A stretch of 64,000 bases of DNA from Hymenobacter sp. BRD67 (lineage in GTDB: Bacteria > Bacteroidota > Bacteroidia > Cytophagales > Hymenobacteraceae): NCBI RefSeq assembly GCF_013256425.1, contig NZ_CP053904.1, positions 3,348,001 through 3,412,000 on the forward strand, given 5' to 3'. Of the stretch, positions 28,322 through 36,080 are shown piece by piece. The notes under the pieces are model-generated. The model was not told the origin of the DNA. It saw nothing but the letters and a program-made list of their open reading frames with translations, and did not search any database. How positions within the stretch are numbered: the stretch's first letter is position 1; the number at the start of each line of letters is the position of its first letter. The translations under genes and the position numbers were made by a program.

Positions 28322-28957
28322 ATGGAACCCATGCAGCCGAGCGACTCCGCGCTCATCGCTCTCTACCTGGCCGGCCGCGAAACGGCCTTTGCCCAGCTGC
28401 TCCAGCGCCATCAGGCGCGGGTCTATACGACTATCCAGCTGGTAGTGCGCGATGAGGACCTGGCCGACGACCTGACGCAGGATACGTTTATCAAGGCCAT
28501 TCATACCCTCAAAAGTGGGCGCTACCAGGACGAAGGCAAGTTTGGCTCGTGGCTGTGCCGTATTGCGCACAACCTGGCCATCGATGCCTTCCGCCGCGCC
28601 AAGCGAGCGCCCCAAACCAGCCTCGATGACAACATGGGGCTGGCAAACTCGTTACACCTCTCGGAAGAGTCGGCCGACGATATGCTGGGCCGCGAGGAAA
28701 GCCACGCGCACCTCCGGCAACTGATTCAGGAATTACCAACTGCCCAAAAGGAAGTATTGCTGATGCGCCACTACGGCGACATGAGCTTTCAGGAAATAGC
28801 CGACGCAACCGGCGTCAGCATCAATACCGCGCTGGGCCGTATGCGCTACGCCCTCATTAACCTGCGGAAGAAAATGGCCGCTCATTCGCTTTTATATGAT
28901 TCAAACCTTACCCCACCCGACGTTGCTCCGCTACGTGTACAACGAATTGCCAGCTGA
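28322..28957 (+). CDS. ECF-type RNA polymerase sigma factor
   Basis: Sigma-70 family factor, 211 aa as read. Region 2 about 25-95 (VVRDEDLADDLTQDTFIKAI, FGSWLCRIAHNLAIDAFRR), region 4 about 135-180 (LPTAQKEVLLMRHYGDMSFQ, then EIADATGVSINTALGRMRYA). As read, its last 20 codons overlap the next gene by 62 nt. If the T4 run at 28890-28893 lacked one T, the protein would end LRKKMAAHSLFI with TGA overlapping the next ATG (ATGA), a usual coupling pattern and a better family ending. Either way the next gene is tightly linked. Regulon unknown. Confidence 0.92.
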   Translation: MEPMQPSDSALIALYLAGRETAFAQLLQRHQARVYTTIQLVVRDEDLADDLTQDTFIKAIHTLKSGRYQDEGKFGSWLCRIAHNLAIDAFRRAKRAPQTSLDDNMGLANSLHLSEESADDMLGREESHAHLRQLIQELPTAQKEVLLMRHYGDMSFQEIADATGVSINTALGRMRYALINLRKKMAAHSLLYDSNLTPPDVAPLRVQRIAS

Positions 28958-29120
28958 CGAACAGCATACTATCGAAGACGCGCTCCTGCACGACGCTGAG
29001 CTGGCGGCAACCTGCGCCGACCTGCTACTGTCGCAGCGCACCCTCGACCACCTGGTCCGCAACCCACGCCCCGATACCACGGCGGCTATTTTGCAGTATT
29101 CGCGTACGTTTATGCGCTAG
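28896..29120 (+). CDS. Small putative anti-sigma-like protein
   Basis: A 74-aa soluble protein starting inside or exactly at the end of the sigma-factor gene. It contains LLRYVYNELPADEQHTIEDALLHDAEL, which has the spacing of an anti-sigma (zinc-finger type) helix pair, but I see only one Cys and no membrane helix. Known anti-sigma domains of this shape wrap around their sigma factor. Overlap or ATGA coupling with the sigma gene argues for a stoichiometric partner. Function inferred from position and pattern only. Confidence 0.7.
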   Translation: MIQTLPHPTLLRYVYNELPADEQHTIEDALLHDAELAATCADLLLSQRTLDHLVRNPRPDTTAAILQYSRTFMR

Positions 29121-29143
29121 CGGGCTACGTCTTAACAGCAGGG

Positions 29144-29187
29144 AAAAGAACGTTGTGCTGAGCTAGCCGAAGCATGACGTTCTCTTT
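29144..29187. repeat. Imperfect palindrome of the GAACGT...ACGTTC family
   Basis: AAAAGAACGTTGTGCT and AGCATGACGTTCTCTTTT flank a 10-nt centre. The core AGCATGACGTTC also occurs at 17710-17725 and, in part, at 22888-22899 and 54301-54311. It may end transcription of the sigma operon. Confidence 0.6.
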
Positions 29188-29195
29188 TAGTAGGG

Positions 29196-29203
29196 TAATT
29201 TTG
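29196..29203 (+). promoter_or_regulatory. -7 box of the nth promoter
   Basis: TAATTTTG matches TAnnTTTG, 35 nt upstream of the nth start codon. No clear TTG box. Confidence 0.45.
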
Positions 29204-29238
29204 TCGATAGCTCAGCCCCTTTCTGGGCCATTCCCGCA

Positions 29239-29924
29239 ATGACTCGCCCCGAACGGTTTCGCCGCTTTCTCGACTATTTCACCAGTAACTTTCCGGAGCC
29301 CAAAACCGAGCTGGCGTACCGTAACCCTTACGAGCTGATTGTGGCGGTAGTGTTGAGCGCGCAGTGTACCGACAAGCGCGTAAACCAGATAATGCCCGCC
29401 CTGCTCGAGCAGTTTCCGACGGCCGCCGAGTTGGGCAGTGCCAAGGCAGAGGACATTTTTCCGCTTATCCGCAGTATTTCGTACCCCAACAACAAGGCCA
29501 AGCACCTGGCCGGTCTGGGCCGCCTGCTGCTCGAAGAGTTTGGCGGCGAAGTACCCAGCAGCATTGAAGAGCTGCAGCGCCTGCCCGGCGTGGGCCGCAA
29601 AACGGCCAATGTGGTTGTGTCAGTGATTTACAACCAGCCGGCGATGGCCGTTGACACGCACGTTTTCCGGGTATCGCACCGGCTGGGGCTTGTGCCCAAA
29701 ACGGCGACTACCCCCTGGCCGTGGAAAAAGCGCTGGTGCGCTACATTCCGCAGGAAATTATCCCGAAATCGCACCACTGGCTTATATTGCACGGACGCTA
29801 TATTTGCGTAGCCCGCTCGCCGAAGTGCAGCATTTGCCCGCTCACCGACTTCTGCACCTACTACGCCAGGGAAGTAGCCGGGGCCGCTGCCACAGGTAAG
29901 CCTTCGGCAAAAAGCCAGTCGTAA
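29239..29924 (+). CDS. nth: Endonuclease III (one-base loss)
   Basis: DNA glycosylase/AP lyase for oxidised pyrimidines in base-excision repair (228 aa after repair). Seen: catalytic Lys in LSAQCTDKRVNQ, helix-hairpin-helix LPGVGRKTANVV, catalytic Asp in VDTHVFRVSHRLG, and a 4Fe-4S cluster motif with the Cys-x6-Cys-x2-Cys-x5-Cys spacing (CVARSPKCSICPLTDFC). The frame breaks at C5 29711-29715; one more C gives TATTPLAVEKALVRYIP. Its 3' end overlaps the convergent esterase gene by 64 bp. Confidence 0.93.
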
Positions 29925-31057
29925 GCCGCGGCAAACTCGCGCTGCCAGAACCATTCAGCATGCTGACCATCGGGCCGCACGTTGAACCGCAGGTTGGCGG
30001 CTGGCACACCGGCTTCGCGCAGCGCCTCGCGCAGCGTGGCCATCAGGGGCACCATAGTAGGACCTTCCTGTGCCCCGCACACGAAATACCAGCGGGTAGC
30101 GGGCCGGGGCTTGTGCTGTGCCACGTAAGCCAGCAGCGACTGCCCGGCAAACCAGTAGGCGGGCGAAAACACGCCCACCCGCCCGAACACCGCCGGGTAG
30201 CGCAGCGCCGCGTAGGTAGCCAGCAGCCCGCCCATACTGGAGCCGGCAATGCCGGTAGTTTCGCAGCCGGGCTGCGTGCGGTAGTGGTGGTCGATGTAGG
30301 GCTTGAGGGTGTGGACCAGGAAGTTGACGTACTGCTCGCCCTCACCGCCGTGCCGGGCGCGACGGTTGCGCCAGGGCGAATACTCATCGAGCCGATGCGG
30401 CCCTGCGTTGTCAACGGCTACTACCAGGCAGCCGCCCAGGTCGTGGCCGGCAGCAGCGAGCCGGTCGAGGGTTTCATCGACGCCCCACTCACCGCTGAAG
30501 GACGTAAACTGGTCAAACACATTCTGGCCGTCTTGCAGGTACAGCACCGGGTAGCGGCGAGTGCCAGCCGCGTAGCCGGGCGGCAGATATACCCACACGC
30601 GCCGCGTACGCCGCAGCTGCGGCATCGGAAAAGCCGGGGCCAGAATGTGCACATTGGGCGAGGCCGAATGCTGGCGGGGCGGAATGATACCACCCTGGTC
30701 TTCCCAATTGAGCACCTGGAGTGATACCACTCGCGAGCGCGGCCCAAACTGACAGCGCCGGTTAGGCATGGCCCGATTATCGGCATCAGTTTCGATGGTG
30801 GCCCAGCTGCCGCGCGTAAACTTATATTCGAGCAGCCCCCGGCCGGGTGGGATGGTCAGCGCATAGCTGCCATCGGCCGGGTCGAAGGCCAGCGCAAAGG
30901 CCGGGTCGTCGGTTGTCCAGCCATTACACGAGCCCGTGAGGTAAATCGTGGCCCCGGCCGGGGTATTGGGCGGTATTGAGGTAAGTCGAAACGTAATGGG
31001 TGCCCGGGTGGCTCTTCGGCCTAGCCGGGAAAGCAGGCGGGAGAAGAGTTTTTTCAT
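29861..31057 (-). CDS. Esterase with N-terminal carbohydrate-binding-like domain
   Basis: A 398-aa protein with an E-set/CBM20-48-like domain (about 20-110; IYLTGSCNGWTTDDPAFAL, EYKFTRGSW) and a D-type esterase domain (about 130-390; VWVYLPPGYAAGTRRYPVL, DGQNVFD, nucleophile GSSMGG about 272, His in DGQHAEWFW). Such enzymes (IroE/feruloyl-esterase-like) cleave esters of carbohydrates or siderophores. No classical signal peptide is visible: the N-terminus is basic (MKKLFSRLLSRLGRRATR). It overlaps nth at the 3' end. Substrate unknown. Confidence 0.85.
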   Translation of the reverse strand: MKKLFSRLLSRLGRRATRAPITFRLTSIPPNTPAGATIYLTGSCNGWTTDDPAFALAFDPADGSYALTIPPGRGLLEYKFTRGSWATIETDADNRAMPNRRCQFGPRSRVVSLQVLNWEDQGGIIPPRQHSASPNVHILAPAFPMPQLRRTRRVWVYLPPGYAAGTRRYPVLYLQDGQNVFDQFTSFSGEWGVDETLDRLAAAGHDLGGCLVVAVDNAGPHRLDEYSPWRNRRARHGGEGEQYVNFLVHTLKPYIDHHYRTQPGCETTGIAGSSMGGLLATYAALRYPAVFGRVGVFSPAYWFAGQSLLAYVAQHKPRPATRWYFVCGAQEGPTMVPLMATLREALREAGVPAANLRFNVRPDGQHAEWFWQREFAAAYDWLFAEGLPVAAAPATSLA

Positions 31058-31290
31058 AGCTGGCCTACGGCAAAGTATGGGGCAAAGATTGCCCGCCTGC
31101 CAGCACTACCGACTACACGCTCCAAGCCGACAGTGCATGAAGACTTTGTTAATATATTGCGGAGTTATATTTCAAAAAAACTATCCAACACCAGCGTTAC
31201 CCGCTTCGGCGTGCCCAGATAAGACTTTCCAGAAAGCCGCCGCGAATGCTGCGTTGCGTCAGGTTACTTTTAGCACTCAACCAGTTATAC

Positions 31291-32034
31291 ATGCTTGCAA
31301 CACGAAAGGCTTTCCTTATTCTATTCTGTCTCCTGATTTCCCAGTTGGCCGGCGCGCAAGGGCTTGTCCGCCATGATTCCGGCGTTTCGGCCAGCATTGC
31401 GCGGGCCAATGAACTATATACTGCGGCTACCCAAGATGAATCGCGGCTGCTAAACGGCGGCGAATATCTCAACCTGGCCCCTTCGTACATCACAGGCACG
31501 CCCTTTCTGCAATCGGATAAGCTACATCGGGGCACTATCGACTATGATGGTCGCTCTTTTACACAGGTGCCCTTGCAGTATGAGCAAAACCAGGACCAGG
31601 TGTTAGCCTTTGATTCGGTACGCGGCGTAACTATTCAGCTGATTCGGGAAAAGGTCCGGTTTTTTGCTTTTGACAACTACCATTTTGTCTGGCTCCCGGC
31701 CGACTCGGCCGGAACCCTGGCCGCCGGCTTCTACGACCTGAAGCTGGATGGGCCGGCGCGCCTGCTGGTTCGTCGCACCAAAATCATTACTAAATCGGCG
31801 GCGGGCCGGGGCCTCAGCGGGAAATTCGTGGAAGAAACCCGCTTTTTTGTCCAGCACCAGGGCAGTACTTACCGGGTAGCAAAACTGGGCCAGCTAGTGA
31901 GCCTGTTTGCAAGTAAAAAGGCCGAGCTGCAAAAATATGCCAGGGCCAATGCGCTGAAATTCAACCCTGAAAGCCGGGAAGCGTCGCTGGTACAGCTGGT
32001 GAGCTACTACAACGAGCTAGCGCGGGCTTACTAA
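31291..32034 (+). CDS. Conserved exported protein, unknown function
   Basis: A 247-aa protein with a signal peptide (MLATRKAFLILFCLLISQ, cleavage after AGAQ) and no family I can name. It shares its layout with the protein at 50790-51521: after the signal an LYxxA motif, an EYLN..Y..G segment, a central beta-rich part (YDGRSFTQVPLQY) and a C-terminal LxxFAxxxxxxLxxYxxxxxLxFxPESREASLVQLVSYYNELA. It is the first gene of a same-strand series leading into the TonB receptor (gap 61 bp). Probably periplasmic. Confidence 0.75.
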   Translation: MLATRKAFLILFCLLISQLAGAQGLVRHDSGVSASIARANELYTAATQDESRLLNGGEYLNLAPSYITGTPFLQSDKLHRGTIDYDGRSFTQVPLQYEQNQDQVLAFDSVRGVTIQLIREKVRFFAFDNYHFVWLPADSAGTLAAGFYDLKLDGPARLLVRRTKIITKSAAGRGLSGKFVEETRFFVQHQGSTYRVAKLGQLVSLFASKKAELQKYARANALKFNPESREASLVQLVSYYNELARAY

Positions 32035-32095
32035 AGCTGCCCTTACTACCTATGCGTTTGCCCGCTTATTTTTTAAGCTACCTCTATCGCGCCAT

Positions 32096-34848
32096 ATGAT
32101 TTTTTTTTACCGTTTTATCTTATTGAGCTTACTGCTGGGCTACGGGGTGGCGGGCTATGGGCAGCAGGGTCCGCCACCCACCATTAGCGGCGATTTTCGG
32201 CAGCTACCCTTTGCTGAGTTTGTCCGGCAGCTGGCCGCTACTACGCCCTATCGCTTTTACTACAAGCCGGCCGATGTAGATAGTGTCCGCATCACCCTTC
32301 AGGTGGTGGACCAGCCCCTGGACGAAGTACTGCGCCACGCGCTGCGTGCTACCTCCCTGCAGTTTGCCATCGCCGCCGACCACCGGGTGTACATCACCAC
32401 CGGGATAGCCATCGAGACGCGGTTGCCCGACAATTTTTTTCAGCCAGCCGGGAAGGAACCGGTAACCCAAGCCGGCACAAACCCCGCTGCCCACCCGGTA
32501 GTGGCTGGTGCGGTAGCCGGCAAGGTGTATGAGCTGGGGCTCGACCAGGCTTCCAGCAACGGCAAGGCTACTATCACGGGCCGGGTGCGGGAAGCCAGGA
32601 GCGGCGAGCCCGTAGTGGGCGCCTCCGTATATGTAGAAAATCCTACTATTGGAGTTTCGACCGACCAGTTTGGCTCTTACACCCTTACGCTACCGGTGGG
32701 CCGCCAGCGCCTGAACCTGCGGGGGCTGGGCATCAAGAATACCGTGCGACTGCTGAACCTGCACGGCAACGGCAAGCTCGACATTGAGGTTGAGGAAGAT
32801 ATTACGCCGCTGAAAGAGGTAGTGATTGAAGCGGAGAAGGACCACAACGTAACCAGCATGCAAATGGGCGTGCAAAAGCTGGACATCAAGACCATTAAGC
32901 AGGTTCCCACGGTTTTTGGCGAGGCCGATATCCTGCGGGTTATCCTCACGCTGCCAGGGGTAAAATCGGTAGGTGAGGGCAATACCGGTATGAGCGTGCG
33001 CGGCGGTGGCACCGACCAGAACCTGGTCTTGTTTAACGACGCGACCATTTACAACCCCTCGCACCTGTTCGGCTTTTTTTCGGCTTTTAACCCCGACATG
33101 CTGAAATCGGTTGAGTTGTACAAAAGCACCGTACCGGCCCGCTACGGCGGGCGGCTCTCATCGGTGCTCGACATTGCCACCCGCGACGGTAATCGCAAGA
33201 AAATTGAGGCCTCGGGCGGCATCGGGCTGCTCACCAGCCGCCTCACCCTGGAAGGGCCGCTGGCAAAGGGCAAAGGGTCTTTTCTGGTGGCTGGCCGCAC
33301 CTCCTATTCCGACTGGCTGCTAAAACAACTCCCAAGCAAGAGCCTGAATTCGAGCGCCGCTTCCTTTTATGATTTGAGCGCTCACATAGCCTACGATTTC
33401 AGCGACCGCAACAGCCTGTATGCTACTGGCTACTATAGCCGCGACCGCTTTCGGCTGGCTACCGACACCGTGTACAACTACAGTAACCTGGCCAGCAGCC
33501 TGAAATGGAAGCATGTTATCAGCGATAAGCTCTATGGTGTGCTGACCGGCACATTCAGCCGCTACCAGTACAGCTTGAGCACCGAGCGCAACCCCATTAC
33601 GGCGTCGCAGCTGTCTTACAATCTGAATCAGGGCGGGGTGCAGGCCGATTTTAGCTATTTCCCGAATGCGCGGCACACCATCGAGTTTGGCGGCAGCTCG
33701 CTGTTTTATCAGATTGCGCCGGGCAGCCTTAGCCCGCTGGGCAGCAGCTCACTGGTAGTCAACGATGTACTAAGTACCGAGCGGGCGCTGGAGAGCGCAC
33801 TTTATATATCGGACCGCTTCGATATCTCGCCGCGCTTTTCGGTAGCCGCCGGGTTGCGCTATTCGCTCTATAATGCCCTGGGACCGCGCGATGTGAATGA
33901 GTATCAACCTGGTATTTCGCTCAGCGAGTCGACCATTACGGGGATTACCAGCTATGGCAGCGGCAAGGTGCTGGCCACTTACCAAGGCCCCGAATACCGG
34001 CTTTCGGCAAAATATGCTGCCTCGGCCAACTCGTCGGTGAAGCTGAGCTTGAACCGGATGCGGCAGTATATTCATCAGCTCACTAATACTACGGTGGTTT
34101 CACCTACCGACAGCTGGAAGCTGAGCGACCGCTACATCCGGCCGCAGGTAGGTGACCAGGCTTCGGTGGGCTATTACCGCAATTTCAAGTCGAATACCAT
34201 CGAAACGTCGGTTGAGGCTTACTACAAGGTAATGCATGATTTTCTGGACTACAAGGGCGGGGCTACCCTGCTACTCAACCATCACCTCGAAACCGACGTG
34301 GTAAATGGCGAAGGCCGGGCCTACGGTGTTGAGCTTATGGTGCGTAAGTCGACGGGGAAGCTCAATGGCTGGCTGAGCTACACCTATTCCCGCTCGCTGG
34401 TACAAGTGAACACCGGCACCGATATCATCAACGGCGGCAGCTACTACCCCAGCAACTTTGACAAGCCCATGATGCCACCCTAGTCAGCAACTACCGTTTT
34501 AGCCGGCGCTTCAGCTTATCAATGAATCTCAACTACAGCACGGGCCGGCCTATTACCCTGCCTTTGGCTAAGTACTACCTGGGCAATTCGCTGCGCGTGT
34601 ATTACTCTGACCGCAACGCCTACCGCGTACCCGACTACTACCGAATGGACCTGGCTATGAATATCGAGGGCAACCATAAGGTTAATAAGCTGGCGCACAG
34701 CTCCTGGACGCTGGCAGTGTACAACCTTACGGGCCGCCACAATCCGTACTCGGTATATTTTCAATCACAAAACGGCCAGATTAACGGCTACCAGCTCTCC
34801 ATCTTCGCGCAGCCTATCCCAACCGTAACCTACAACTTCCGCTTCTAA
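32096..34848 (+). CDS. STN-domain TonB-dependent receptor (one-base loss)
   Basis: Outer-membrane active-transport receptor (917 aa after repair). Order: signal peptide 1-22; STN (secretin/TonB short N-terminal) domain about 30-100 (GDFRQLPFAEFVRQLAATTP); carboxypeptidase-D-regulatory-like domain about 155-235 (ITGRVREARSGEPVVGASVY); plug about 255-350 (GMSVRGGGTDQNLVLFNDAT); barrel to the terminal Phe (TVTYNFRF). A stop at 34482 is due to the C3 run 34466-34468: one more C gives DKPHDATLVSNYRFSRRFSL and joins the last strands. STN domains usually signal to an anti-sigma factor, but none is adjacent. Its stop overlaps the next ATG (TAATG). Confidence 0.9.
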
Positions 34849-36035
34849 TGGGCTTTATTTCCATACGTTATCTGGTGTTGGCTGGGCTGCTTGCTTTGGG
34901 CAGCTGCATAGAGCCTTATAACATTAACACTCCGGCCGCTACGCAGGCCTACCTTGTAGTAGACGGGTTTATCAATACCCAAGGCAGTACCGTTATTAAG
35001 CTCACCCGCACGCAGGCCCTGGCCGCCAAGGGCAGCGTTTCGGTTGAGCCGAAAGCTACTGTTTACATCCAGGATGACCTGGGCCGGCATTACCCGCTCA
35101 CTGAAAGCCCGGCCGGCACCTACTCTTCGCCTACCCAAACGCTCGACCCAACGCGCAAGTACCAGCTTTCTATTACAACGGCAAAAGGCCGCGCCTATCT
35201 CTCCGACCTAATTGAGGCCAAAACGACACCGCCCATTGACCGTGTCAACTGGAAGCTGGAAAACCAGGGGCTGCAGGTGTATGTGAGCGCCCATGACCCG
35301 GCCAACAACACGCACTACTACCGCTGGGACTACAGCGAAACCTGGGCGTTTACGGCGGCCTACTTTTCGGTGGTCACATTTAAAGACACCAACGCGAACC
35401 CGCCGGCTCCTTACGTGGTGCCTCGCACCGAGGACATCTACCACTGCTGGCATACCGAGCCGTCGACCAGCATTAAGCAGAACACGACGGCGACGCTGAG
35501 CCAGGATGTTGTGAGTGATTACCCGCTGCAGTTTCTCGCATTTCCCAGCGAGCGCCTCCAATCGCTTTATAGCATCCTGGTGCGCCAGTATGCCCAAACG
35601 CAGGCGGAGTACGACTACTGGGAAATATTGCGCAAAAACACCGAGAGCGTGGGCACCATTAACGACCCGCTGCCTTCGCAGCTCACCGGCAACGTGCACT
35701 CGCTCAGTGATTCGAGCGAGCCCGTACTTGGATTTGTTTCCGCTCACTCAGTAGTAGAGCAACGCCTGTTCATTGCCCGAGACGAACTGCCCAAAGGGCA
35801 GCTCGTGTATGCCGATGCGGTAAATGATGGCTGCCGGCTCGACACCATTCCGAAAGACAAGCCAGCTTATATGGATGACCCACCCATCCCCAACTACGCG
35901 CTTATTGTTTTTCGGCGCAATATTCTTTATCCCGTGGCCATCCTGCCTAGTGGCCACGACTATACAGTGAGCACATTGGAGTGCATCGACTGTCGCACGC
36001 GGGGCACCAATGTAAAGCCCAGCTTCTGGCCGTAG
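34848..36035 (+). CDS. DUF4249-family lipoprotein
   Basis: Outer-membrane lipoprotein of 395 aa: signal with lipobox ALGSC (Cys20), then the DUF4249 pattern (EPYNINTPAATQAYLVVDGF, GSTVIKLTRTQ, and a C-terminal ECIDCRTRGTNVKP with paired Cys). This family almost always sits directly behind a TonB receptor of the kind found here. The start codon overlaps the receptor's stop, so translation is coupled. It probably forms the surface-exposed or periplasmic partner of the receptor; the ligand is unknown. Confidence 0.88.
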   Translation: MGFISIRYLVLAGLLALGSCIEPYNINTPAATQAYLVVDGFINTQGSTVIKLTRTQALAAKGSVSVEPKATVYIQDDLGRHYPLTESPAGTYSSPTQTLDPTRKYQLSITTAKGRAYLSDLIEAKTTPPIDRVNWKLENQGLQVYVSAHDPANNTHYYRWDYSETWAFTAAYFSVVTFKDTNANPPAPYVVPRTEDIYHCWHTEPSTSIKQNTTATLSQDVVSDYPLQFLAFPSERLQSLYSILVRQYAQTQAEYDYWEILRKNTESVGTINDPLPSQLTGNVHSLSDSSEPVLGFVSAHSVVEQRLFIARDELPKGQLVYADAVNDGCRLDTIPKDKPAYMDDPPIPNYALIVFRRNILYPVAILPSGHDYTVSTLECIDCRTRGTNVKPSFWP

Positions 36036-36080
36036 GCGGTGGCTGCACCAGTTAGCCCTATCAAGCTGATTTTCTTCTAA

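Noticed and set aside
29711..29715. Programmed ribosomal frameshift in nth
   Set aside because: No slippery heptamer with a stimulating structure is evident, and unrelated genes show identical one-base losses.
34466..34848. Truncated TonB receptor followed by a separate small gene
   Set aside because: One added C joins both parts in frame through to a normal barrel end with terminal Phe.
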